A stretch of DNA of 64,000 nt, from NCBI GenBank assembly GCA_008973525.1, contig WACJ01000046.1, positions 620,001 through 684,000 of the forward strand, read 5' to 3'. The translations under genes were made by a program, and so were the position numbers. The notes under the pieces were generated by a model. That model did no database searches and was not told where the DNA came from. It worked only from the letters and a program-made list of their open reading frames with translations. Below are positions 24,241 through 36,080 of this stretch, piece after piece (position 1 is the first letter of the stretch; each line of letters opens with the position of its first letter). This DNA is from Stenopsyche tienmushanensis (taxonomy: Eukaryota > Arthropoda > Insecta > Trichoptera > Stenopsychidae).

Positions 24241-24553
24241 ATTTGAAAGTGTTTTATTTACATGCGTTTACATTCATATGAAGAACATCACAATGTAATA
24301 ACAAGAACCCTGAGTCATTTGCAAGTCATTTTCCATTATTAAACCTAGTACACCTGTTTTTTAGTAATACCTAATTTTTATTTTTTTACTTACTAAAACT
24401 GTTAGTTTTATACGAGTGCTTGTTTCATTTGCTTAAATTATGAGAAGCGTACTATGACTCTGTTTGTCTAAACAAGTTTGAGCCATTAAATTTATTATCC
24501 CGTAATATTCCACGGGGAAAGGATTTTTTCATTATTATTGATGTTTTAGAAGG

Positions 24554-24556
<3 letters not shown>

Positions 24557-24605
<49 letters not shown>

Positions 24606-24606
24606 A
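24557..24606. repeat. (TA)n microsatellite
   Basis: An uninterrupted TA run of about 21 units, trailing into AATATATAAT. Confidence 0.95.
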
Positions 24607-24686
24607 TTTTCCAAAATAAATAGTCTAGGGGTAGTAACTAACAGTAACTATACAGTACATATATGTTTTTAAAATTTGTATACTAA

Positions 24687-24790
24687 CCTTTCCCTACCGG
24701 TGATGTATTTACTACACCTCGACTCTAATAATAGGAATATCGATGAATATCGATAGATACGGGGTTCAGAATTTTTGTATTCCTCCGTAA
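24687..24790 (+). mobile_element. Decayed end of TTAA-type (piggyBac-like) transposon
   Basis: Begins CCTTTCCCTACCGGTGATG after CTAA (24683-24686, a one-base change from TTAA). It aligns with the reverse complement of the right end of the MITE at 51916-52079, including GATGTATTTACTAC and a TCAGAATTTTT block about 90 bases in. No matching right end was found before the hAT fragment at 24.9 kb, so only one terminus survives. The superfamily call rests on the TTAA target in the better copy. Confidence 0.55.
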
Positions 24791-24892
24791 TATAATTACG
24801 AATCACGTCAAAGTATTATAGTATATAAGTATTCATCTGCAGCGACGGAAATAAATAATTTGTCGGGAAATCGGAAATTTTGCGAGTTTTAG

Positions 24893-25276
24893 TCCGTGTC
24901 TCAGCAGAAAGGAATTTTATCAGTCACATTGATGGTGTCATACGAAAATGAGGGCTCACGCGGTCATCAGCTCGAACTAGCATTTAAATATCTGATATCT
25001 ACAACGAGAGTGGAGGCTGAGCGTGCATTTTCAGCAGCAGGTTGCCTGACTACCAAAATCAGATCCAGACTAAATGACGAAACACTCGATGCTTTAGTGA
25101 AAATCTTAATTATTAATAATCTGAAAATCTTAATTAATCTGTATTGTCTCTGTAGTGTTTATTACATTTTTACTATTATAAAGCTTCTAAAATCATTTCA
25201 TATATTTTATGCCTTCCTTGCTAGTTGTCTCAATAACCTGATTTATTTAAGTCCACATATAATATCGTTTAAATGA
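24893..25276 (+). pseudogene. hAT transposase C-terminal dimerisation fragment
   Basis: An open frame with the hAT C-terminal dimerisation motif: LELAFKYLISTTRVEAERAF (about 24974-25033), then SAAGCLTTKIRSRLNDETLD and ALVKILII. In hAT enzymes this region assembles the transposase oligomer and lies near the protein end. The DDE catalytic core and BED zinc finger are missing. The frame starts after an in-frame TAG and has no ATG of its own, and after about 25130 it reads on into unrelated hydrophobic residues to TGA at 25276. Bases 25057-25100 are nearly identical to the reverse complement of 47270-47313, proving a repeat family. Confidence 0.8.
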
Positions 25277-25735
25277 AGCTTTTACTGTTTGGTCCATAGG
25301 CTGCACGATGCAGGTAGTATTTGAAGAAAGAAACACAACATGATTTCCGAACGTAAATTCTGTAGATATTTTGAGTATTGTCTGAAGTTAATTGAATTTT
25401 TTAAAATGTGCGAAATAAGAATGTACAAAAGTCTAGAGCCGCTTGTATTTGGTGGATATATATATGATGCTTAAAAAGTCTCCAAAAATTTTAACGGTGT
25501 AGGAATTTTTTCTTGCCAAAGATTTTTTTAAAGAATTTTCACTTACTTTATATTCAGAAAAATGCTTTCAGAAATACATGGAAAATTTCAGCTCAAACTT
25601 TCACAAGCTTAAAATGGAGATAACTTGCATATTTTAAGTTTTTTACCACATAAAAAATATCAGCCCTCTCAGCTGAATATCTCCGCTGTGTTATTCTAGC
25701 TCCTTATGTGTTGTCTGAAATATCAAAGGTACACG
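25277..25735. other. AT-rich stretch, no gene seen
   Basis: Contains AAAATGGAGATAACTTGCAT (25613-25632), similar to AAAATGGCTATAACTTGCAG near 37725. This may be a fragment of an unknown repeat. Nothing else was found. Confidence 0.3.
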
Positions 25736-26060
25736 AGAAAGCAGTTGTGAGTAATTTGCCACTTTCGCACGTGGAAATTTCAATCGGAAAGGCATTACAT
25801 TAGAGATGGATAATGCTAAGTGATGTCTCGTTAATAGTCCCTTAGTAATTAGGCCCCAACCTTAATTGTCAATATGTGTTACCAATTCAGCCAGCAAATG
25901 GTAGTAGACACACCTGCTTAGGGCTCAACCCCACTAAGTGACAATTCGACTGACCGGATGCACCTGATACGATGAAATAGATTGTAGGCTACAGCCGGAA
26001 ACACCTATTTACCCGCCGGCTGAAATGCAAATCGTGTATAATCTATGCGGAAGTCTTTAT
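25736..26060. promoter_or_regulatory. GC-richer island with octamer, E-box and GC stem
   Basis: CACGTG at 25768-25773, AATTAG and TTAATTG homeodomain-type cores, an exact 7-bp inverted repeat CAGCCGG (25992-25998)/CCGGCTG (26016-26022), and a perfect octamer ATGCAAAT (26025-26032) three bases after the stem. No frame is recognisable. The composition and motif package resemble a developmental enhancer, which is an inference. Confidence 0.28.
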
Positions 26061-27245
26061 TTCACAAGTAGAATATATGGTGACCGTGCTAAAATATAGC
26101 TTACCGATAGATTGCCATAAAACCATACATATAATTTACATTCTACAATTTAAATATTTCATTAAAATTCAACATGAAAAACTTTCGATTAAGTTTACAT
26201 ATTTGACAACGTTCATACAATATTTAAAACGTTCAAAATCGAAATAGTTTAGTCACGTTATGAGGAAAAGTACTGTCTTCTAAGCTCACCGTCTAAGGGG
26301 ATCTAATGAGAATAAGATGACTCGGCAGAAAAACCATTTCGTCCTTCAAGTAATTACATGACTCTCTTATAAAATTATCTAAGATTAGAATTGCTGCAAC
26401 GACCACAGAAATTCAATGAAAAAATACTAGTCTAAGAGTGATGCCCTTTTAAAAATATTTTCATCATAAATTTTATTATGCAAATAAATAGAAGGTTGTT
26501 AAGGCGCATTTCGAAATAATCATGCATTTAACCAAATATTAAAAAAAACAATCAGAGTAAAATTTCCAAATTAACCCAAAAATACGATAGGATCAATACT
26601 AAAAAACATGAAGATAATAGATTGTTCAGTTAAGAATGTCGTTTTTTAAATGAAAGATTTCCCATCTATTTATATTTTTAAATTTCGGAAGAGGAAAATT
26701 CAACGAGTTTTGATATAAAATATTTTTCGATTCCTCATTTAACGTCTTCTATATTTATGTTTTTTTTTCCCACGATAAAAAAATCTGCATCGATCTAAAT
26801 AAATAATGTACGGAAAGAATAAGTTCAGAAGAGTTAAAGTACTAAAGTAAAGTACTTATGTTAAAGTTAAAAAAACAAATTATTTGATTGCAAATTTTTA
26901 AATTATTATAAAGAATATGAGAGCTTTCTTCATCTATTATATTAATAATAAGCGTGGAAGAGCAATATCTTTAACAAAGATAGCCGTTTTATCAATTCAT
27001 CATCAAATCTTTTATGCAATATTTTTATTATATTTTAGTACTATGTAGTACTACTTTAGTACTTTAGTGCATTTATTTTCTGGCTTTTCCCTCATATTAT
27101 CCATAATCACTGAATCAAATAAATCAAACAATTTTTTAAGCTTATCTAAAAAATGTTTCGTATAAACCTTATCAGAATATAGCTTTTTATAACGCATTCC
27201 ATTTTTAGATCGAACATAATCTATCAGCAAGTCGAGCAAAATGAA
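26061..27245. other. AT-rich stretch, no gene seen
   Basis: Small frames are not recognisable. No repeats identified. Confidence 0.4.
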
Positions 27246-27640
27246 ATCTAAGATGAAAGCTCAAAGACAAAGACGGAAATGAATTTCCACACAAAAGCAG
27301 AAATAGTAAGGAAGGAATAAAACAATGAGAGATCGCGGACGAAATGAGAAAATAGTGGAAGGGCGATTTTTATGACTGTGCACTTTGTAAAAATGAAAAG
27401 CTTGTTTGTTTTCTGAGGCTGTGCTTGTGTGACCGCAGAAAGACCAAAGAATAATGCTCCTCGGATATCCGCGAGCTTTACTAGGACTGTTAGGTGTCCA
27501 GCGAATTGAATACAAAACAGAAAGCTCCCATACACATAAATACATTTATATTCTGAAAATAAATCGGACACGAATTTTAAAACAAATATAGAATCGCTGA
27601 AATATTTTGACACCCAATTTTCATATTATACCAAAATATA
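27246..27640. other. Moderate-GC patch with overlapping open frames
   Basis: Two minus-strand frames (121 and 94 codons) are open across the same bases. Neither starts with ATG or shows a recognisable domain. Two frames open in the same segment argue for low stop density from composition, not coding. A 10-bp palindrome CGGATATCCG lies near 27464. Confidence 0.3.
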
Positions 27641-27960
27641 TTGTTCCATCCAATAGTGTTAAAGTCCAAAGGAAAATGTTCTCCCGCAGGAGCTTTTTAT
27701 TCGCTCCTAAAGCTTTCTCATCAGTACTTTAGGGACATTGTCTCGTGCAAGACCGATTTACCCGAAGCTCATCTCGGTCTTTCGTCCGACATAAACATCG
27801 GTGCACGCAAATAAGCATATAGTTAGTAGAGTAGAAAGAATAATCTCCATAAAAGAACGATTCATGGAAGACGATCGTGGTGAGTGCATTCGCTCACAAA
27901 TGATCCAACTTGCTGGCTTGTGTGCTTATATACATTGTTTATGAGATCGTCTACATGATC
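27641..27960. promoter_or_regulatory. GC-richer island with small stems
   Basis: Contains AGGAGC/GCTCCT (6-bp stem near 27690-27710), TTTATTCG and ATAAAC homeodomain/forkhead-like strings, and GTGAG/CTCAC pairs. No coding signal recognised. It stands out only by composition. Confidence 0.2.
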
Positions 27961-28600
27961 CTATTATTTATTTAGCATTTTATCATAAACATACAATTGT
28001 TTGCTGTTTATTCCAAATATTTCAATTGTGAATAATTTCATCATCCTCTAAAGCTAACAATGAAGCATGATATTGCTTACTAATGGATCTATAAACAAAT
28101 ATTCAATATAACAACACCACTAGTTCATTTATTTATATCAAGTAGTACATGGCAGACAATTGATATATCATTGAATATATGGCATTAAAAATGAACGGAT
28201 GATGGATTTTCATTTTATTTAGACAGACGTATATTAAAACATTCAAATTCTATTTATTTTAAAATAATATTTTTCTATTATCAACGATTGCTTTCAAAAT
28301 CTGATAATTTATCAATGATAAATCACCCATGAATCTCGATCTTAAATTCCAATACAATAGAATATGTGCCCATATATGCTTGAATAATTGTAATTGATAA
28401 GCAGCAATTATAAAAATGAGTCAAATGCGATCAATTACATAAAAACTTGAGGAACAAAAATAAAATATACTAAGTTTGCTTTATCAATCAATTAGGTAAT
28501 AACTCACTAATACTCTTCGTATGTTTATCCAATAGCTTATTTAGACGTGATGTATAAACATACATGTATTTACGCTATATTTGAATTCTCCACGCAAATA
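27961..28600. other. AT-rich stretch, no gene seen
   Basis: No recognisable feature. Confidence 0.4.
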
Positions 28601-29200
28601 TATTACAGTACCCGTATCATCATCGTGCCATTGCAGAACTAGGGCGTCTTCAATATCCATTTATAAGAAGGGGTTACATCCAAATAGTCTTTGTCATACA
28701 TTCACCTCTTCATTCGCTCGATATTGAAGGTAGTACGATCTCCGAATTTCGTTTAGAACGCTCACCCAGCGGGCCACCGAATGATTTCACCTAAGAAAAA
28801 AAAATTATGCAGTCAATCAAAATATTTACATATAAAGAATTCTCTACACTATGAAGTCTGCGTTTATTTTGAGCCAATCTACTTAATCTACTGCTACTAA
28901 AATTTGACTATATTTCTTGAAATAGTTTACTTAAATGAACAGAACATGGCAAAGAGCATAATTAGTCAGAATAAAGATTGACGACTCCTGGTAAACCAGT
29001 TTCACAGTGTGTCCTGTATACACGTGCATATATCAGCCGTTAAACCAACCAGGACACCTGGCAAAAGCTGGCGCAATAAATAAAAAATAATGCCTGCTGA
29101 ACTGGAGACGTTTACAAATACGAAGCTTTCCCGAACTTATAGCACAGCTCGTGCAGAAGGACCAAACTTTTAACTGGAGCTTTTATTTCATTTGACGTTC
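28601..29200. promoter_or_regulatory. GC-richer island with inverted repeat around E-box
   Basis: An exact 8-bp inverted repeat GTGTCCTG (29009-29016)/CAGGACAC (29050-29057) flanks CACGTG (29021-29026). GCAATAAATAAA nearby resembles posterior-Hox-type sites. No coding signal is seen. Confidence 0.25.
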
Positions 29201-32200
29201 AACGTGAGATTTAAGACTTTGTAAACTCATTTCAAAAAATACAATAATAAGCCATACTTAAATAATACGTCTTTAATGATAATGTTCATGTTTTTTAATA
29301 ATAAGTTCACAATTAACACATCCCATTACCAAATACATCTAAATCTTTTTATATGTTAGGGGCATTTTTTTGTTACTAATAAAAAACCTCATTGTGTTCT
29401 CAAGGCTTAAAATAAGCCATAAATTTCTATTTGTATCCTTTTCGATTTTTCTGCATTGCCCGAATACCAGCGTACAATGTTTAACCCCGCCAGTGGCAAT
29501 AAAATTTTATTCTAGGACGTTTTCAGCTGAAAAAGCCGTGAAAATTCGACCCCACAACACGACGAACCTCGTTTCCGGGGCATTATTCAAGGAAAGGTTG
29601 TATTTAATTTCAAATTACAAGGAGGATACTACTCCAAAGCGGGAAGCGTCTTTTAAGATCCAAATGTACTAAGATGTAAAGAATTTATGACTTTTTCATT
29701 GTCGAAAGCCCCCCAGATATTTTCAAAACAGCTTTGTTTACCAAGAGAGATTTTTCATTCTTCCCCTGGAATCTTGATAATATTTTTACAGTAGCTCACA
29801 TATATCTAAATGTTGATTCCAATGCTAATTATCTTAGTTTTTCAGTAAATCTGTCGATAATAAATATGTGCATAGTTGCAAGAGTTTTTCAAGAACAACT
29901 GAATGTTCCAACATTAGGCGTTATTGAGAGATAAATGGAAGATCCTGAATTGAATAATAAATATTTAGTATTTAGACTATTGGCTTAGTATTGTTATAAC
30001 AATTTATTGTAATGTCGTTTGAAATGATATCGCATTAATACATTTCAAAAGTGTGCAACATAAAAATTGTGTGTAAAAGACGAACTGCTTACAGAAGAAA
30101 GAAGCTGAAGAAAGCTGCTTAGAGATTCATTCACAATGATCTTTAGATTTATTTGGATAATCAGAATTTGTGAGTAAAGTAAAATTTAAAAATAGAATTG
30201 TTCTTAAAGATTTTGTTTAACTTGTTACTGTAAATGACCGTTCAATTAAAATTTTAAAGTATTCATGATTTAAAATAACTTTAAACCTAATTATTACTGC
30301 GATTAAATTGCTAATGCCATTAAATATTTAGAAAGTGTTGCTTCAATAAGTACATCATTCATTATTTAATAAGTAGGTGATGCTACGTATGTAAACTTGA
30401 ATCTCAACGTTATCAGTCAATTCTTAAAATTCCATGCGTAACTTTTTAGCATTCAGTTGCCTCACAATTATTTCATCCTATTTATCTCGGAGGAATTGAA
30501 ACTTGGCCAACTCTCAAGTGATGTTAAATTTGTGAGAAGAAACTTTCCTGTTAAATTTAAAGTAAGTCTAATAATTCACCGGCGTTTAAAAGGCTCCCCA
30601 GAACGTTGCGCGATGGCGAAGATTGCAAAGGACTTGTTGAGGTCCTGCCAAAAAAATCGTCTATAAAATAGTGATTTTAAAAGAGAGGGACCTATTAACG
30701 TCGCGATAAATCGGTTACAAGTTGTTCTTTGATAGGACATTAAATGCCTCAACCATATTCAAAAATTTTGAAATCCCCAAATTCAACGAAGAGGCAACCT
30801 TTTTTATACTTTGCGAAATCTTATTAAGTCTGCAACAAAAAATGTTCACTTTGCGCGAACGCTATAAGATCAGTTTATAGGCGTATAATCACGGCTCTGT
30901 TTGAGTTCTGACAGTAAATTAACTTTGAAAAAAAATTCCCTGAAGAGCAAACACAATTAAGCGAATTTCCTTTGAGAAATTGTTTACGAGGCAAAACCAT
31001 TGGTAATTGAAAATTTCCCCTAAGGTGGGGTAATCCCAGAAAATGCCGTGGACTCGTACGCAAAACAAACCAAGTCTCTACATTTAAATCTCCATAATCA
31101 TTTTTGCATCTTTGTTATTTCTAAAGCACAAACATATTTTACGTAAACACATAAGAAACGTGATTCATTCAAAGCAAAGAAATATTTGGAACATACTCAT
31201 CTTAAACATATTTACAAACTAAAAATAATCTATTTATTGCTATATATCTTGTATTCAAACGCTTAAATATATAACGTAAAATCATGAAATCTCATCATAA
31301 GATAAGGCGCAAATATTATTTCTATATATATAAGAGATAGGGAAGTAGAACTGGATTCCTATTTTCTGCATCATTTATTTGCATACAGAGCTGCGAAGCT
31401 CAGCGGCTCTACATCCCGGAATACACACAGGCCAAGGATCTACGATGTAGCTTTAATATTATACATACTAATATCCTGCCTTGTCATGTTTGCATTGTGT
31501 TACAATCCTTCCTTTAATTAAAATTGCACCGGAATAATAAAGGCTTTGTGTGATAAAAAAAAAACGCTCTAAGCCTACGTCTTCTCTTAGTTTTGTATTA
31601 AATATTTTCATCAACTTAAGATGATGAGATATTTGATCAAGCTATCATATTATCATAATCAACCTGCCCATGCATGATCATATCCAATTTTCTTTTTCTT
31701 AAAGTTATCGAATGTGGGAAATCTCAATGGGAGACTTGTATAAACCTGAATCTCGATCAATTGGAAATAATAATATTTCTGATCTTCCAAATTTATTTTT
31801 CGCGATCTAGATATGAACCAGGCTATCATATGAAGCCCATTTTTCATATTTTGTTCATTTAATAACTCTAATTTGCTTTGCTTGTAAATTAAGTTTAAAT
31901 TTCATTGCAGTATCTTAAATATCATCACCATACGACGGTTTTCCTCTTATGAGGTTTTGTGGTCCAAAACAAATAAGTCTAAATTGGGGTATTTTACTTT
32001 GCTTTTTTTAGCCCTAAAGGGAAGGCCACAGAAGCATCCAAAATAATTACTTTTTGAAAAAGTATTTAGGCCCAACAGGTGCTAAATCTAAGTTCCCAAG
32101 TAGAAACTTGAAAGACACCCTTAAATCGGGAAGGACCTCAAATTTCGACAATGACCTTCTAAATCATCTCAGAATAATTAACAAATTATTTAAAATGTAT

Positions 32201-32590
32201 TTACAAGATAACTATAAACTATCCATGATCTATATGGAACAAGTTGTGAATTCATGAAAATTCATCATCTTATTTATCAATTTGTAAATTGGGACAAAGT
32301 ATTGACATGCTTAAAAAATTTTAAATGAATAATATTTTGGCAATTACAAATTATAAACCTGGCTTAACCATGAGATCATTTATTTCGCCTATTTGGTATA
32401 ATGTGTGAAAAATTGTTCACTTATTGTCAATTTAAATGTGGATGATGATCATCTAGTAGTAATAAAATTTTAAAAAATATGCCATACCCTACATATTCAT
32501 CCATTGAATTTTGTTTATATTTAGATTTTTAGAATTTATTATTTAAGCATACTTGTTACATAATAGCCCTCATCGCCTTAAATATAATCG
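29201..32590. other. Long stretch without recognisable genes
   Basis: Mostly AT-rich. Frames at 29370-29672, 29734-29934, 30457-30666 and 31659-31862 are unrecognised and within chance expectation. A small GC patch at 31380-31440 has GAGCTGCGAAGCTC. No repeats or RNA genes recognised. Confidence 0.35.
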
Positions 32591-32595
32591 CGTGC

Positions 32596-32634
32596 AGATT
32601 GCATCCGATCGCATATTTATCGGTGTGCAAATCT
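32596..32634. repeat. Imperfect hairpin, 39 nt
   Basis: AGATTGCATCCGAT (32596-32609) pairs imperfectly with ATCGGTGTGCAAATCT (32619-32634) around loop CGCATATTT. Confidence 0.4.
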
Positions 32635-32735
32635 ACCAAACTCATAGAGTGAGTTATATTCGCAACCATTTGGATGAAAATTTGGTTTTGAAATAATTGG
32701 AGCGAATAAAATTACGTTAATTTGTTGAACCGTCC

Positions 32736-32795
32736 AACGAACGAATTAATGAATGTGACCGAATTTGTTCGGTCAGATAGTCATCATCGTTCGTT
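32736..32795. repeat. Symmetric two-level inverted repeat, 60 nt
   Basis: Outer arms AACGAACGA (32736-32744) and TCGTTCGTT (32787-32795) are exact. Inner arms GACCGAA (32757-32763) and TTCGGTC (32768-32774) are exact with a TTTG tetraloop. The two unpaired spacers are each 12 nt. The spacer and flanks contain ATTAAT/TTAATTG homeodomain-type cores. No coding frame crosses it. Confidence 0.6.
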
Positions 32796-34950
32796 ACTTA
32801 ATTGATGATTATTTCGCTTAACAGTCCAATGTACATCCTCGTCATACATGTAAAAATGTTTTCCTGCGATTGTCAAAATCCAAAGAAATTCATTAAATTG
32901 AAGCACGTTCAACTATTTAAGATTAAGATGTTCAACAAAGATTTACTTCAAAGAGCGGCATGTCTATATGATCAACAAAGGGGCTGCAAGGGGTTGAAAT
33001 ACAATCTTAGCCTGTAGCAAGAATTGCGCTCATGCTAATTATATTCGACACAACTTAAGAATATAATTAAACAGATGTACATTATTCTAATTGAATCTGA
33101 ACTTTAGGTACTATTTAAAGCGAAATAAGCCGATATGCTCAGTAAAACTATATTGTTATTGTGTAATTTTTCAGTGCCTTTTAATAAGCATTCACAAAAA
33201 AGTATCTGTATCTTAATCCAAATTAAAATACAAAGTTTTAAGGCTTACGTAAATGAGAATTATTTGCATTTAAGTATAAATTTATTTTCTTAAAATATAT
33301 TTATTTTAACGGTATAGACGGTAATTTGAATTGAATTACAAAGCATGTCAATTATCCATGTCTGATGCTTGCAATTTTCCCAAAATTTCTTGGAAATATA
33401 GAATGAATAATGAAAATCTTTATATAAAAATATATATTATCAACATCACTATTATACCTTTTTCATGTCCATTTTCATCTTTATTTAATTTACTGAGATT
33501 TATTTAATTACATGCTCATTATTGATGTACTTACACTATATTTTAATATGCAACTGCTACAAAAGCTCTTTCTTTTAAACAAATGATATTTCAATATCTT
33601 TTATCAAACTATCTATACATCGAAAGTGAAATTAAAATATGTATTATAGCCCTGAAATCAAATGCATGGTCAAAATTATCAAAAATAAAATAGTTAATAC
33701 GACGTCCATAATTATAATAATATAAAATAATTTAAAGTAAGCACGTTGTCGTATAATAATATACCACCATAAAAGGTGGTTTATTATTGATAATCTTGGG
33801 TTTAGGGGTAGGAATGGTTATCTAGCTAGATAAATCAATTATTTTTTTAGATTATTGTACAATATCCATTTTTCATCGCAGATCAATATTTGCAAAAAAT
33901 AGATTAGTTCAATTAGCAAAAATTCATGAATAATCCAAAACCTTTACCTGGTCATTTTTTTACCTGTATTTTCCATGCATTTAGGGGTTCTGTATTAAAT
34001 TCATTCGATTCTTATTATAATGTAATATATCTACTAGAGGCACATCTGTGCTATAATTTGAACTTTGGACGGTATCAATATTTTTCTAAATGACATTTAT
34101 TACATATGAGGGTAAGACGTGGATTTTCATAAAATAAAAATTAGGAAAATCGTTTCATTTTAAATGTAAATTCAGTGATTTTTATCGTATAATAATTTTC
34201 TACAAACAAATTGACTCATAGAAAAAGGAAATTTGAACATTAAATGGTCCATCCATATTCAAATTCAAACTCAAAAATCAAGATATGATTGGGATTGAAA
34301 AAAAATAGTTACAGAAACTAATAAAGAAACTAAAATAAGTATATAAACTTGAAGAAGCATCTGCACATTTATACAACTAATATGACTGCAACTTTTAAGC
34401 AAATTAATGATTTAAAAATTAGAAAATATGAACTCTTATTCCGATAGATCTTCGAAAATATTGAGTTCAGTTTTTAAGAAACAATAAGCTATATAAAAGT
34501 GTCGTCATTGTAAATCATGGAAAAATCTCAGGGGACACCAATGGACATCAGCAGCTCAGATAATGAAAATACTCCAGAATAATTACTATACATGTATTAT
34601 GTATGTAATTATTTACTTATACATAGTTAACAATAAGCAATCAGAAATTTAAAAAAAAACTATTAACCTGTTGAACACGTTTTCTTTCTATTTTTTTTAA
34701 ATGAAATTCGAATTATATCAACGTTACCAATCGATATATGTTTAATGTGGCCAAGTTAAGTAAATAACTGACTATAATTAATGTAATTTGAATATTTTGT
34801 ATGATATTCTAAAGAAAACATTGCTTGGAAAATATTTAATTTAAAATGCATTTCATTCATTCAGTTCGAAACAACTTCAAAGCATTCCAATGTGAATAGC
34901 AACCTTTTTTAATATTCTTAGAACAACCAACCGATTGGAATGATGCATAC
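32796..34950. other. AT-rich stretch; one small perfect hairpin
   Basis: ACCACC (33763-33768) and GGTGGT (33775-33780) form a 6-bp stem. A miR-9-like string near 33810 was rejected. The rest is filler. Confidence 0.35.
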
Positions 34951-35245
34951 CGTTGTCAGCACAAAGGTCTTTCGTTACGATGTTTGTACCTAAAAATTGC
35001 AGGTATCTATTTAGGTTACCTTCCATACGGTCCAGTGGCTTGGGAGGGTTGGGTATCAGGGGGTGGCTTGTGTGGGTGTGATTGAGTTTTGCCCGTGCGA
35101 AACGTTTCGGCCGCTCATGCGTACCCTCCTCTGGGATGAGTGAAGTAGGTCCAACATCACCATTACTCCATTTCTCGCCACATTTGCAAAAGTAGAAATT
35201 ACCTGCGTGGAACACTGAACTTCACAATACAAAGTTTCCATGTAA
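34951..35245. promoter_or_regulatory. GC-rich island with 12-bp palindrome
   Basis: Contains the perfect palindrome CGAAACGTTTCG (35098-35109). A minus-strand frame of 112 codons (34877-35215) is open and contains FYFCKCGEKWSNGDVGPTSL. It starts at GTG and has no recognised domain. A second minus-strand frame overlaps it. Either an exon of an unknown gene or a conserved non-coding element; undecided. Confidence 0.25.
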
Positions 35246-35800
35246 ACTATAGCCCCAATGAATACGATATGTCCACTCAAAGCAAAACCGAAATTAATAA
35301 ATTATTTAAACGTGTAATTTTGGTAATTCATATTCATGAATAATGATCCTCGTTTTGGTATCTTTCAAATTGGTACTACAGTGGTATTATAATTCTACCA
35401 GAATGTTTTATTATGATTGCAAATTTGATTTTTATGTTTATTTTGATGATTATTATTTTTTAAGGAAGATCTTCTTAATTTATTTAAATTGTGATGTATT
35501 TTTCCAGCATGGGCTTTAAATTGAACTGTATTGATTAAATGTAAAGATATTATCTCAAAATAAAACATATTTTTTGTTGTCATAATAAAATGGTAATTTA
35601 TTCATAGATACGATGCATCATTAGATGCAATATTTTTAGAGCAACAAAGAAAAAGCTTCATAAATCCTGGTCTCAGAATACGATTTAAAATACCAAATTT
35701 TTCTCCTCCCTTCTGACTTATTTATATGGAAATATTATCGAATTCTTTGCTTCAAATATAAATAATTCCGTTTTAAAGCGCAGCCCGTACAATAAAGTAA
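35246..35800. other. AT-rich stretch, no gene seen
   Basis: No recognisable feature. Confidence 0.4.
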
Positions 35801-36080
35801 GAAGTTCCAGCTCGTAATGTGGAACATTAATCTAGCAGCACAAGCGCCAGAGGCTGGGGAAGGCTCTATAGTCAGGGGTCATGATTGATGACGTCACCTT
35901 GAGGGTTCCATGTTGAGCTCGTGCCTGAGTAGAGGACTCTTGTATGAATAAGTGATTGCCAATTGGCTTGTGAAGAATGGGCTGCGGGTCGTAGCAGATC
36001 TCCGGTCAACTGGAAACTAAACGCTGGACAGTTTACCATTGTATTAATAATGCCTGGAAGACTTCGACGCACATTGTGAA
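35801..36080. promoter_or_regulatory. GC-rich island with Exd/Hox-like site fused to CRE
   Basis: TGATTGATGA (35882-35891) fits the TGATNNATNN form of PBC/Hox composite sites and overlaps a perfect CRE, TGACGTCA (35889-35896). A CCAAT/ATTGG pair lies near 35958. A 66-codon minus-strand frame is unrecognised. Confidence 0.3.

Noticed and set aside
24557..24606. Origin or structural role for the TA run
   Set aside because: Ordinary dinucleotide microsatellite; nothing else supports a function.
27248..27613. 121-codon minus-strand hydrophobic frame
   Set aside because: No ATG at its start, and a second 94-codon frame overlaps it on the same strand, so low stop density explains both.
33808..33830. 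String TGGTTATCTAGCT resembling mature miR-9
   Set aside because: The seed (CTTTGG) is not preserved and no complementary arm follows within hairpin distance.
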